This document shows, piece by piece, positions 27,393 through 35,850 of a stretch of DNA of 64,000 bases; position 1 is the stretch's first letter; each line of letters begins with the position of its first letter. A model generated the notes under the pieces. That model was not told the DNA's origin and made no database searches. It was given only the letters and a program-made list of their open reading frames with translations. The stretch is from Pseudomonas mucidolens (GTDB taxonomy: Bacteria > Pseudomonadota > Gammaproteobacteria > Pseudomonadales > Pseudomonadaceae). A program made the translations under genes and the position numbers. The stretch is taken from the NCBI RefSeq assembly GCF_900106045.1, contig NZ_LT629802.1, forward strand, positions 1,674,001 to 1,738,000. Reading direction: 5' to 3'.

Positions 27393-28229
27393 ATGAATGC
27401 CTTCCAGTACGACGCCCTCCAGATCAAAGAACAGGCCCGCCTGATCAGGCGGAACGTGATTCGTTTGAATGCCGATTCGCCGGCCGGTGGCCACACCGGT
27501 GCCGACCTCTCTGAAAGCGACATCCTCGCCACCTTGTATTTTCGCATCCTCAATACTGACCCCGAACGTACCGAGGACCCTGAGCGCGATATCTATATCC
27601 AGAGCAAGGGGCACGGCGTCGGTGGCTTGTATTGCTGCCTGGCGCAGGCGGGCTACATTCCAGAGGAGTGGCTGGCGACTTATCAGCACTTCAACTCGCA
27701 CCTGCCGGGCCATCCGGTGCGCCAGAAAACCCCCGGCATCGAACTTAACACTGGCGCCCTCGGGCACGGTTTGCCGGTGGCCGTCGGGCTGGCGTTGGCG
27801 GCGAAAATGTCCGGCAGTAAAAAGCGCATCTATGTGCTGACCGGCGATGGTGAGCTGGCGGAAGGCTCAAACTGGGAAGCAGCGATGGCGGCGGCCAAGT
27901 ACGGTCTGGATAACCTGTTTGTGATCGTCGACAAGAACAAGTTGCAGTTGGCCGGCCTGACTGCAGACATCATGCCCCTCGACCCGCTGGATGTGAAATG
28001 GGCCGCCTTCGGATTTTCCGTCAGTGAGTGTGACGGTAATGACGTGGCGCAGTTGATCGAGTCCCTGGAGGCGATGCAGAGCCGTACCGGCGCCCCCCAG
28101 GTGCTAATTGCCCACACGATCAAGGGCAAGGGCGTGTCGTTTATCGAAGCCCGTCCCGAATGGCACCACCGCGTGCCCAAGGGTGATGAAATCATCGCGG
28201 CACTGGAGGAGTTGAGTCATGGCGAGTGA
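27393..28229 (+). CDS. Transketolase, N-terminal subunit (split transketolase)
   Basis: 278 residues from the ATG at 27393 with AGGAG seven bases upstream. Thiamine diphosphate-binding features are present: GGHTGADLSESDILATLYF, the invariant His in GHGVGGLYC, GALGHGLPVAVGLALAAKMS and the GDGELAEGSNWEAAM...N metal motif. It ends with KGKGVSFIEARPEWHHRVP, the usual end of the N-terminal half. It overlaps the C-terminal subunit gene by 11 bases, so the two are translationally coupled and must assemble for activity. Confidence 0.95.
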   Translation: MNAFQYDALQIKEQARLIRRNVIRLNADSPAGGHTGADLSESDILATLYFRILNTDPERTEDPERDIYIQSKGHGVGGLYCCLAQAGYIPEEWLATYQHFNSHLPGHPVRQKTPGIELNTGALGHGLPVAVGLALAAKMSGSKKRIYVLTGDGELAEGSNWEAAMAAAKYGLDNLFVIVDKNKLQLAGLTADIMPLDPLDVKWAAFGFSVSECDGNDVAQLIESLEAMQSRTGAPQVLIAHTIKGKGVSFIEARPEWHHRVPKGDEIIAALEELSHGE

Positions 28230-29151
28230 ACATTTGGCGAGTGTCATGGTTGAGGCCTTTATTGCTGCCGTCGATGCCGGCCTCGATGTGGTGCCGGTGG
28301 TCAGCGACTCGACCTCCACGGCCAAGATCGGTCCGTTCGCGCAACGGTTTCCGGAGCGCCTGATCAACGTCGGGATTGCCGAGCAGTCCCTGGTCAGTGT
28401 CGCCGCTGGCCTGGCATTGGGAGGCAAGATTGCGGCGACCTGCAATGCCGCACCCTTCCTGATTTCCAGAGCCAACGAGCAAATCAAGGTTGACGTTTGC
28501 TACAACCAGGCCAATGTGAAGATGTTTGGCCTCAACGCTGGCACCAGCTACGGCCCGTTGGCCAGTACCCATCACAGCCTTGATGACATTTCGGTAATGC
28601 GTGGTTTTGGCCATGTGCAGATTTTTGCTCCGGCGGACGCCGCTGAGTGCCGGCAGATCGTCGACTATGCCTTGCGTCATCAAGGCCCGGTTTATATCCG
28701 GCTTGATGGCAAAGCCTTGCCGGACCTCCACGACGCCGCCTACCGCTTTGTGCCGGGGCAGGTCGATGTGCTGCGCCAAGGCGCGGACGTCACTATCGTC
28801 GCCCTCGGTTCGGTGGTGCACGAAGCGGTTGACGCTGCGGCGCGATTGGCCGAGCAGGGCATCCAGGCCCAGGTCATCAACCTGTCGTCGATCCGTCCCT
28901 TGCAGCGGGATGTCTTGCTCAGTGCCCTCAAGAGCACGCGCGGCGTCGTGACGGTGGAGGAACACAACATCAACGGCGGCCTCGGCAGCCTGGTGGCCGA
29001 AGTCATGGCCGAAGCCGGGTTGGGCGTGCCGTTGATCCGCCTGGGCATTGCTGATGGCGAGTACGCCGCCGCCGGCGCACGAGAACCGACTCGCGCCTTG
29101 CATTGCATCGACGCGACTGGGATTGTGGCGGCTGCCACTCGGTTGCGGTGA
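28219..29151 (+). CDS. Transketolase, C-terminal subunit (split transketolase)
   Basis: 310 residues covering the pyrimidine-binding and C-terminal domains: VVSDSTSTAKIGPFAQRFPE, the catalytic-Glu segment RLINVGIAEQSLVSVAAGLA, FGLNAGTSYGPLASTHHSLD and VTIVALGSVVHEAVDAAARL. Together with the N-terminal subunit it transfers a two-carbon unit between ketose and aldose phosphates. The kinase gene starts five bases after its stop. Confidence 0.95.
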   Translation: MASEHLASVMVEAFIAAVDAGLDVVPVVSDSTSTAKIGPFAQRFPERLINVGIAEQSLVSVAAGLALGGKIAATCNAAPFLISRANEQIKVDVCYNQANVKMFGLNAGTSYGPLASTHHSLDDISVMRGFGHVQIFAPADAAECRQIVDYALRHQGPVYIRLDGKALPDLHDAAYRFVPGQVDVLRQGADVTIVALGSVVHEAVDAAARLAEQGIQAQVINLSSIRPLQRDVLLSALKSTRGVVTVEEHNINGGLGSLVAEVMAEAGLGVPLIRLGIADGEYAAAGAREPTRALHCIDATGIVAAATRLR

Positions 29152-29156
29152 CCTGA

Positions 29157-30632
29157 ATGAACGAACTGACTCCACTGATCCTGGCGATCGACGAAGGCAC
29201 CAGCAACGCCAAGGCGGTGCTGGTCAACGAGCTCGGGCAGGTGATTGCCCGGGGCTCGCGGCCCTTGAGCCTGAGTCACCCCCAGGACGGCTTTTCCGAG
29301 CAGGACCCGGAGCAGATCTGGGCCAACACCCTGGCGGCGATTGACGAGTGCCTGTCCGGAATCGATCGTCCACTGAGCGCCGTTGCGATCAGTAACCAGC
29401 GTGAATCGGTTGTCGCCTGGGACCGCCGCACGGGCGAAGCGCTGTCGCCATGCATCAGTTGGCAATGCCGGCGCTCGACGCCGCTGTGTGCCCAACTGCA
29501 CGCACAAGGTGCCCAAGCCAGTGTGCTGGCCAAGACCGGCCTGGCGCTTGACCCGATGTTTTCTGCTGGAAAAATGCGCTGGATTCTCGATCACCTTGAA
29601 CAGGGCCACGCCCGTGCCGCCGCCGGTGAAATTTGCCTCGGTACCGTCGACAGCTGGTTACTCTACAAGCTCAGTGGCGGCCAGGTGTTTGCCACTGATT
29701 ACTCCAACGCGGCCCGCACCCAACTGTTCAACTTGCACACACAGGCTTGGGATCCGGAGTTGCTGGTGCTGTTTGCCATTCCGCTGGCCGCCTTGCCCAG
29801 GATTCAGCCGAGTGCGGGATTCTTTGCCGAAACCGTGGCCACTGGGCGCCTGCCAGCCGGTATCCCGGTGATGGCGATGATCGGCGACTCCCATGCTGCA
29901 CTCTACGGGCAAGGTGGTTTTGTACCGGGGTTGGTCAAGGCCACGCTGGGGACGGGCACTTCATTGATGACGCCAATGAGCGGGCCGATTGCCTCGACCC
30001 ATGGCTTGTCCACCACGTTGGCATGGCACGACGGCACTGCGCCGACTTATGCCATGGAAGGCAATATCGTTCATACCGGCGCCGCTGTGCAGTGGGCCTC
30101 GCGCCTGGTGGCAGGGGAGTCCCTTGACCAGTTGACCGAGCAGGCGGCGCAATTGCCTGACAATGGTGGTGTCTATTTTGTCCCGGCGCTGTCTGGCCTC
30201 GGTGCACCTCATTGGCAAGCGCAAGCGCGCGGCCTGATCTGCGGGCTGACGGAAGCGACTTCCGGGGCGCATATCCTGCGGGCTTCTCTGGAGTCCATCG
30301 GCTATCAGATTCGGGATGTGTTTGATGCCATGCAACAAGACACCGGCAGCCCGATGACGGCCTTGTGGGTGGACGGTGGCGCCACGCGTAATCGCTGGTT
30401 GATGCAGTTCCTGGCGAACCTGTTGCAATGCCCGGTGGTGCGTAGCCTGTCGCCGGAAGTCTCGGCGTTGGGCGCGGCGCATCTGGCAGGGCGGGCGCTG
30501 GGGATCTGGTCCGATGATGAGGCCCTGGCACAGTTGGAGCGCCCGCGTGAGCGGTTCGAACCTGAAACCGAGGCGTCGATGGAGACGCATTACAGCGCCT
30601 GGAAAAGAGCGCTGGAGCGTACGTTGTGTTGA
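29157..30632 (+). CDS. FGGY-family carbohydrate kinase
   Basis: 491 residues. The N-terminal phosphate motif is LAIDEGTSNAKAVLVNELGQ; the substrate region has AISNQRESVVAWDRRTGEAL and WQCRRS; the second half has MIGDSHAALYGQGGFVPGLV, ATLGTGTSLMTPMSG and the ATP-binding WVDGGATRNRWLMQFLANLL. The length fits xylulose/glycerol-type kinases. Next to a transketolase and polyol dehydrogenases it most likely phosphorylates a ketose such as D-xylulose or D-ribulose, but the substrate is not set by these motifs. Confidence 0.93.
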   Translation: MNELTPLILAIDEGTSNAKAVLVNELGQVIARGSRPLSLSHPQDGFSEQDPEQIWANTLAAIDECLSGIDRPLSAVAISNQRESVVAWDRRTGEALSPCISWQCRRSTPLCAQLHAQGAQASVLAKTGLALDPMFSAGKMRWILDHLEQGHARAAAGEICLGTVDSWLLYKLSGGQVFATDYSNAARTQLFNLHTQAWDPELLVLFAIPLAALPRIQPSAGFFAETVATGRLPAGIPVMAMIGDSHAALYGQGGFVPGLVKATLGTGTSLMTPMSGPIASTHGLSTTLAWHDGTAPTYAMEGNIVHTGAAVQWASRLVAGESLDQLTEQAAQLPDNGGVYFVPALSGLGAPHWQAQARGLICGLTEATSGAHILRASLESIGYQIRDVFDAMQQDTGSPMTALWVDGGATRNRWLMQFLANLLQCPVVRSLSPEVSALGAAHLAGRALGIWSDDEALAQLERPRERFEPETEASMETHYSAWKRALERTLC

Positions 30633-30828
30633 GCGTAGAGCAGGCGATCGCCTACGGGACTGCGGGCCGCCAGCCACAGGCCGCCTCCCAACAGACCCAG
30701 ACCACCGGGTACGCGGCTTCCAGAATACTGCGTTTTGCGCGAGGGCCGCTGCAACGGTGCGCTGGGATTAAAAGGCACGCTTGATCACCGACTGCGGACA
30801 GTTTCAGCGGTTTACCGTGTGGCAGACG

Positions 30829-30855
30829 AAAAAAACCGGCTGATCAGGCCGGTTT
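30829..30855 (-). terminator. Rho-independent terminator of the 13-residue repeat protein gene
   Basis: An AAACCGGC/GCCGGTTT hairpin with a six-base loop ends in seven U on the minus strand (A at 30829-30835). It lies 23 bases past the stop of the repeat-protein gene. The 245-base gap between that gene and the kinase gene holds nothing else I can support. Confidence 0.8.
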
Positions 30856-30877
30856 GGAGGGGGGGAACGACGTCGGA

Positions 30878-31264
30878 TCAGATGTGGCTACCCAGCAGGC
30901 GATCCGCACCACCTTCGGCAACACGACGTTCCATCAGGCGTTCCGAGCCACCTTCGGCAACACGACGTTCCATCAGGCGTTCCGAGCCGCCTTCGGCAAC
31001 ACGACGTTCCATCAGACGTTCCGAGCCACCTTCGGCAACACGACGTTCCATCAGACGTTCCGAGCCGCCTTCGGCAACACGACGTTCCATCAGGCGTTCC
31101 GAGCCACCTTCGGCAACACGACGTTCCATCAGGCGTTCCGCACCGCCTTCGGCGACACGATTGTCGATCAGGCGATCCGCGCCGCCTTCAGCGACAACAG
31201 GGTGGGCGAAAGCGTTGGCTGCGAGTACCGAAAAAGCTAGGCTGAGGATGATTTGGCGTTTCAT
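30878..31264 (-). CDS. Secreted protein built of 13-residue VAEGGSERLMERR tandem repeats
   Basis: 128 residues. A clean signal peptide (MKRQIILSLAFSVLAANAFA) is followed after HPV by eight units of VAEGG(S/A)(E/D)RLMERR, the first and last slightly diverged (ADRLIDNR, ADRLLGSHI). No other domain remains. Units are almost identical in DNA sequence as well as in protein. The mature chain is highly charged with a regular Glu/Arg pattern. It has its own terminator and stands alone between the kinase and pirin genes. I do not recognise the family and give no function. The opposite strand is also open through the repeat but lacks a signal peptide and a ribosome site, so the minus strand is the coding one. 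Confidence 0.8.
   Translation of the reverse strand: MKRQIILSLAFSVLAANAFAHPVVAEGGADRLIDNRVAEGGAERLMERRVAEGGSERLMERRVAEGGSERLMERRVAEGGSERLMERRVAEGGSERLMERRVAEGGSERLMERRVAEGGADRLLGSHI
30881..31195 (-). repeat. Eight tandem 39-bp units inside the repeat-protein gene
   Basis: Units of 39 bases, read on the minus strand from 31195 downward. The five central copies differ only at a few positions, such as gagccA/gagccG and caGgcg/caGacg (+ strand). The array keeps frame, so gain or loss of a unit would not break the gene. Confidence 0.9.
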
Positions 31265-31397
31265 GGTGGTGTGCTCCGGGTGTTGTGATTGGGTATGGAA
31301 TGAATGTTACGCGGTGGTTTTTTTATGAGAACTTCATTGGGCTGATGGTGACTATCGACGCCAGCGATGACCCGGATCACGGGTCATCGCAAACGCA

Positions 31398-32120
31398 TCA
31401 CGGCATCCGCGGCAGGTCATTGGGGCGCAAGTCGAATACCAGCACCTCGGCGTCATCGCCGCCGCTCAAGCGGATTTCTTGCTCATCGCGCACTCGGGCA
31501 CCGTCGCCTTCGCCCAGGCGTTGGCCGTTGACCTCAAGACTGCCCCGTGCCACATGGATGTAGGCGTGGCGATCCGCTGCCAGGGCCAGCGTGGCCGCTT
31601 CGGCGCCGTTGAACAGTCCGGCGTAGACGCGGGCGTCCTGGCGCACGCTGAGTGAGCCTGCGGCGCCGTCCGGCGAGATAATCAACTGCAGGCGTCCACG
31701 TTTCTGTGCCTCGCTGAAGTGCTCCTGTTGATAGCGCGGTTCAGCGCCGGCCACCGCTGGTACGATCCAGATTTGCAGGAAGTGCACGCCACGCGTCTGG
31801 CTGTGGTTGAACTCACTGTGGGCCACGCCGCTGCCGGCGCTCATCAGTTGCACGTCGCCGGGACGGATCACCGAGCCGGTGCCCAGGGTGTCCTTGTGTT
31901 CCAGCGCACCTTCGAGCACATACGAAAAGATCTCCATGTCGCGGTGCGGGTGTTGGCCGAAACCCTTGCCGGCGGCGACCCGGTCATCGTTGATCACCAG
32001 CAGGTCGGAAAAACCCTGCTCATTGGGGTTCCAGTAGTTGGCGAACGAAAACGTGTGGAATGACTTCAGCCAGCCGTGATCGGCGGCGCCGCGTTCGTGA
32101 GCTTTGCGAAGGGTCAGCAT
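31398..32120 (-). CDS. Pirin-family protein (YhhW-like bicupin)
   Basis: 240 residues. The N-terminal cupin has the metal-ligand region GQHPHRDMEIFSYVLEGALE and GDVQLMSAGSGVAHSEFNHS, typical of pirins and of E. coli YhhW, which has quercetin 2,3-dioxygenase activity. The C-terminal cupin is more diverged (HAYIHVARGSLEVNGQRLGE). Cytoplasmic, metal-dependent; the physiological substrate is unknown. The LysR gene 0.8 kb away is a possible partner in regulation. Confidence 0.92.
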   Translation of the reverse strand: MLTLRKAHERGAADHGWLKSFHTFSFANYWNPNEQGFSDLLVINDDRVAAGKGFGQHPHRDMEIFSYVLEGALEHKDTLGTGSVIRPGDVQLMSAGSGVAHSEFNHSQTRGVHFLQIWIVPAVAGAEPRYQQEHFSEAQKRGRLQLIISPDGAAGSLSVRQDARVYAGLFNGAEAATLALAADRHAYIHVARGSLEVNGQRLGEGDGARVRDEQEIRLSGGDDAEVLVFDLRPNDLPRMP

Positions 32121-32320
32121 GGTGTCTTCTCCTCAAGGGGAGCGGACTGCGGTATGCAGGGCTCCTGGGTTGAGAAGAAGATTAATGGTTATTGTCGGGT
32201 TGATTAAGAGGATGAAAAGCGAATTACTGTCTCTTTATGGTTGACAACGTGCTGTGCTGGCGTCTCGTTGTCAGCGATAATGTCCACCTGACTTTCCCCA
32301 GGGCTGGAATGTGCTTGCCT

Positions 32321-32774
32321 ATGAAAACTGTAGCCATGCTGTTGTTTCCCGATTTCCTGTTGCTGGACATGGCCGGCCCGCTGGAAGTGTTTTCCATCGC
32401 CAATCGTTACCTTGAACCCGCCGATCACTACCGCATTCTGACCCTCGACACCGAGTTCGGCCCCGGCGTTTCGGCTCGATTTGCACCGGTGCCCCGATGT
32501 ATGTGTGGCATTCCCGACCCTGTCAGCCCTGGCCGAACGTTTCGAAGTGTTCGTTGTGACCGACGCTTCCGGCACCTTCAACGAGGCGGTGCAACAAGCC
32601 GCCTGGGCGCGCATGACCGCAGCCGGTGCGCAAATGGTCAACGGGTTCTCGGTAGCCTGCGAGTTGCAAATTGACTGGCGCAATGACAGGGAAGGCCTGG
32701 CTAACGTGTTGTCGTCGCGCATTCCCAACTACCGCAACCTGATGAACAGTGACTCGGCGTTTACCGCCAAGTAA
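32321..32774 (+). pseudogene. Chimeric remnant: DJ-1/PfpI N-terminus joined to the C-terminus of an isochorismatase-like hydrolase
   Basis: From the ATG at 32321 about 55 residues read as a DJ-1/PfpI-type protein (MKTVAMLLFPDFLLLDMAGP, LEVFSIANRYLEPADHYRIL). Near 32480 the similarity ends. From there another frame reads CVAFPTLSALAERFEVFVVT, DASGTFNEAVQQAAWARMTA and AGAQMVNGFSVACELQIDWR, the C-terminal third of YcaC/isochorismatase-like hydrolases. The parts are out of frame with each other, and both proteins lack their centre, including the catalytic residues. A deletion that joined two once separate genes is the simplest explanation. No function is expected. Confidence 0.7.
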
Positions 32775-32800
32775 CCTGGCGCTGCACATCCGGAGATGCT

Positions 32801-32825
32801 CGTTCCCGCGTTCCGTGCGGGAACG
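32801..32825. repeat. Short REP-like hairpin
   Basis: CGTTCCCGC/GCGGGAACG arms of nine bases with a seven-base loop, a common Pseudomonas palindrome. It follows the chimeric remnant and has no T-run, so a terminator role is doubtful. Confidence 0.55.
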
Positions 32826-32887
32826 TTCGGTTGTGGTTTCATGACTGAGCGGCTATAAAACAGCCAAATGTCCACCGAGACGCGACA

Positions 32888-33781
32888 ATGAACCCCTTTG
32901 AAGACATGCGCCTGTTCTGTCAGGTCATGGAGTCCGGCAGCTTCACGGCCGCCGCTGAGCAGTTGGGCCTGTCCAAGCAATTTATCAGTCGCCGTCTGAT
33001 CCAGTTGGAAGATCGCCTGGGCGTGCGCCTGCTCAATCGCTCCACACGCCGTCTGGATGTGACGCCGCTGGGCCAAAGTTATTACGAATCCGCCTTGCGC
33101 CTGCTCAGTGAAGTCGAGCAAGTGGAGCAGGGCATCAGTGGCCAAAACAGTGAACCCCGGGGCACGATTCGTTTGAGCGCGCCGCTGTCGTTTGCGATGG
33201 CGCACCTCGGCTGCCTGCTGCCGCGGTTTTTGCAGCGTTACCCGCAGGTGTCGGTGGAAGTGGACTTGAGTGATCGTCCGGTCGACTTGATCAGCGAGGG
33301 TTACGACCTGGTCCTGCGCATCGGCACGCTGGAAGACTCGACCCTGATTGCGCGCCGCATCGCGAGTATCCAGCGGGTCTATTGCGCCAGCCCGGCGTAT
33401 CTGGCCGCACAGGGTACACCGCTCACTCCCGAAGAATTGGTCGATCATCAGTGCCTGCCGTACGGCCATAGCCGCCAGGTGCAGTGGCGCTTTCAGGTCA
33501 AGGGCAAGCTGCAGAGCCTGAATGTCAGCGGGCGCATGCGGGTCAATAACGGTGAGTTGCTGCGCGACACGGCCATCGCCGGGCTGGGTGTCACTTATCT
33601 ACCGACCTTTATCGTCGGTCACGCCCTGCAAACGGGCCAACTGGTGACGCTGCTGGAGGATTTTGCGCCCGAGCCGCTGACCCTCTCGGCGGTGTATCCC
33701 CAACACCGTCAAGGTTCGCGGCCGGTGCAGGCGCTGGTGGAGTATCTGCGCGAGCAACTGGTTGAACCGCTGCTACGATAA
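32888..33781 (+). CDS. LysR-family transcriptional regulator
   Basis: 297 residues. The N-terminal winged helix (MRLFCQVMESGSFTAAAEQL, GLSKQFISRRLIQLEDRLGV, RLLNRSTRRLDVTPLGQSYY) is canonical, followed by a LysR substrate domain of the PBP2_CrgA-like type (GTIRLSAPLSFAMAHLGCLL, YDLVLRIGTLEDSTLIARRI). The target is unknown; the pirin gene is the nearest intact metabolic gene. Its 3' end overlaps the convergent AraC gene by nine bases. Confidence 0.93.
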   Translation: MNPFEDMRLFCQVMESGSFTAAAEQLGLSKQFISRRLIQLEDRLGVRLLNRSTRRLDVTPLGQSYYESALRLLSEVEQVEQGISGQNSEPRGTIRLSAPLSFAMAHLGCLLPRFLQRYPQVSVEVDLSDRPVDLISEGYDLVLRIGTLEDSTLIARRIASIQRVYCASPAYLAAQGTPLTPEELVDHQCLPYGHSRQVQWRFQVKGKLQSLNVSGRMRVNNGELLRDTAIAGLGVTYLPTFIVGHALQTGQLVTLLEDFAPEPLTLSAVYPQHRQGSRPVQALVEYLREQLVEPLLR

Positions 33782-34804
33782 TAATTGGCGGATCAGGCTT
33801 GGCGTACTGCCGGTCCAGCGCTTGAATGAACGCCGGAAATTCGCCGCATCGCTGAAGTTCAGGTACGCCGCCACTTCTTCATTGTTCAAGCCCTTGACCT
33901 GGTACAGATACAGCGCCACATGTTTGCGCACTCGGTCGACCTGCTGTTGGTAGCCAGTGTGGTGCTTGTGCAGTTTGCGCTTGAGGGTCGCCAGGCTCAT
34001 GGCGAAATCCTGGGCCGCCTGTTCCAGGCTGGGTGGCTGGCGCACATGGGATTGCAGGTACTGGTACAGACAGTCGAGCAAACTGGTAGCGAAGCCCAGT
34101 TGCTCGATCTGCTCGCGTGCCTGTTGACGGGCGACCTGACCGGCGGTGGCTGATGCGCCGGGCCAGGTCTGAGAGAGAAACCGGCGCTCGATGCACATCA
34201 TGTCCAGCGGTCGCTCGAAGCGCGTCTGCTCGCCCAGATGCACCCAATACTGTTCGACATAACGCGGCTGCGCATGGCTGAAATGGCACTCCCAAGGCAG
34301 GCGCTGGCCACTGAGCCATTGGCTCATCGCGACCATTGACGTCATGCTGGCTTCGAGCAGAAAACGCCAGTGTTCGCCGGCCCCGCAACTGTCACGCCAG
34401 AACAAATACGCGTGGTGTTCGTCCAGTAGCAGTTGCGGTGTTACCAGAGGGCTGAGCAGTATTTGCTGCTCCAGCAAGGTATCGATGGCCTGATGCAGGT
34501 TTTGTGCGTGACCCAAGGCATGGCTGGCGGCGCCGTAGTGCCCCGGTAGCAAGCGTTGCCCGAACAGAAAACTGCTGTCATCGGCCTCCAGCAGGCGTCG
34601 GCTGTTGCCGATCAGCGCCAGAAATTGTTGCGGGCTCAGACGGGCGCTGCCGGCCAGGACGTCCTCATGGAACAGTCCCGTGCCGCGCAACAGACGGTGA
34701 CTGTCGATGTCCCGTGACAGCGCCAGGTCGATCAGCATCGCCGGCTGGTAATGGCCGGCGATAAATCGACTGTCGGCCTCATACCAAGTGGTTTTCAGGG
34801 TCAT
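33773..34804 (-). CDS. AraC-family regulator with arabinose-binding-type N-domain (OruR/ArgR-like)
   Basis: 343 residues. Residues about 20-210 have the layout of the larger AraC sensor domain (FIAGHYQPAMLIDLALSRDI, LLPGHYGAASHALGHAQNLH). The C-terminal helix-turn-helix pair is PPSLEQAAQDFAMSLATLKR and NNEEVAAYLNFSDAANFRRS, ending FKRWTGSTPSLIRQLL. The gene follows the GGDEF-like gene by nine bases on the same strand, so the two are probably one transcript. Confidence 0.9.
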   Translation of the reverse strand: MTLKTTWYEADSRFIAGHYQPAMLIDLALSRDIDSHRLLRGTGLFHEDVLAGSARLSPQQFLALIGNSRRLLEADDSSFLFGQRLLPGHYGAASHALGHAQNLHQAIDTLLEQQILLSPLVTPQLLLDEHHAYLFWRDSCGAGEHWRFLLEASMTSMVAMSQWLSGQRLPWECHFSHAQPRYVEQYWVHLGEQTRFERPLDMMCIERRFLSQTWPGASATAGQVARQQAREQIEQLGFATSLLDCLYQYLQSHVRQPPSLEQAAQDFAMSLATLKRKLHKHHTGYQQQVDRVRKHVALYLYQVKGLNNEEVAAYLNFSDAANFRRSFKRWTGSTPSLIRQLLS

Positions 34805-34813
34805 GGCCGGGCC

Positions 34814-35728
34814 TCAGGCGGTTTTTGCCAGGGGCTGCTTGGCGCGTGCCAGCGCCAGGTTCAAGCGTTTGAGCAACGCTTCGGGCGTCTCCTCCAGCGC
34901 CATGACCACGGCGGTGGTGGCCGACAGTTGCAAGCGCTCACCGTGTTGCCGGGTCTTGTGCGCCAGGCTGCCCACCGCGTGTTGCAGCTCTGCGGCGAGC
35001 AGCTGTGCCTGACGCTCACCGGTGTGCGGCAATAACACCACAAATCGATCACCGGCCAGCCGGCACACCAGGTCCTGGCGCCGCAAGTTCAGCAACAACA
35101 AATGGCTGAGGGCTTGCAGCACCGCATCACCCTCGGCATGCCCGTAGGCGTGATTGATGGCCGCGAAGTTGTCCAGGTCCACCGCCAGCAATGACAAAGG
35201 TTGCTGGTGCTCCCGGCTGTTGCCGAGCGTCTCGGCCAGTTGCCGCTTGAGGTAATCGGCGCCGCCCAGAGGCGTCAGCTTGTCGAACAAGCGATGTTCG
35301 CGAAACAACCGCTCGCGTTTTTCCATTTGCGCGCTGATCGCCAATTGCTCGCGGTGCCAGTGATAGATGCCCAACGTCAGCAGAATCATGCCGACCGGCA
35401 TTGGCCCGGACTCCAGCCAGTGATCCCAGGTGATGCTGTCGGGCAGGCGGATGAACTCGTCGAGGCTGTCGATCCACCAGGAGAAAAAGATGCAGCTCAG
35501 GCCCAGCGCCAGATAGTTGGTGACCCGTCCCGCCGGACGACTCTTCAGCACCAGCCCCAACCAGACCAACGCCAGCAGGGCCGTGCCACCTTCGCCGACG
35601 ATGTCCAGCCAGACCCATTCGCTGACGCTTTTCAAATCGCCGCAGGCCAGGTGCAACAACAGGCCGAGGTTCGCGGCGAGGAGCAGCAGGGTGAGTTTCC
35701 AGCGGTGGGGTTTGAGCACGGAGAACAT
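34814..35728 (-). CDS. Membrane protein with degenerate GGDEF domain
   Basis: 304 residues. Five or so membrane helices occupy residues 10-145 (WKLTLLLLAANLGLLLHLAC, GGTALLALVWLGLVL, YLALGLSCIFFSWWI, GMILLTLGIYHWH). A GGDEF domain follows (about 165-300) with the substrate segment LLAVDLDNFAAINHAYGHAEGD. The signature itself reads AGDRF where GGDEF is expected, so the metal-binding Glu is replaced by Arg. Diguanylate cyclase activity is therefore unlikely; a c-di-GMP-independent or partner-binding role is more plausible. It precedes the AraC gene in an apparent two-gene operon. Confidence 0.85.
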   Translation of the reverse strand: MFSVLKPHRWKLTLLLLAANLGLLLHLACGDLKSVSEWVWLDIVGEGGTALLALVWLGLVLKSRPAGRVTNYLALGLSCIFFSWWIDSLDEFIRLPDSITWDHWLESGPMPVGMILLTLGIYHWHREQLAISAQMEKRERLFREHRLFDKLTPLGGADYLKRQLAETLGNSREHQQPLSLLAVDLDNFAAINHAYGHAEGDAVLQALSHLLLLNLRRQDLVCRLAGDRFVVLLPHTGERQAQLLAAELQHAVGSLAHKTRQHGERLQLSATTAVVMALEETPEALLKRLNLALARAKQPLAKTA

Positions 35729-35850
35729 GGGCCGGGATCCTTGGGCGGTCGCGCGATGGAGGCCAGCACAGCAGATGGATGTGACAGTTGGGTGACGATG
35801 GGAGGAGTCGAATCAGCTCATGGGAGTGCAGGGGAGATTCAACAGCCGAG

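Noticed and set aside
30735..31328. Plus-strand open frame through the 39-bp repeat array (SEPPSATRRSIRR-type repeats)
   Set aside because: Any 39-bp repeat keeps all frames open. The minus strand has a signal peptide, plausible ends and a terminator; the plus strand has none.
32801..32825. Terminator after the chimeric remnant
   Set aside because: The stem is good but no T-run follows, and the sequence matches common REP palindromes.
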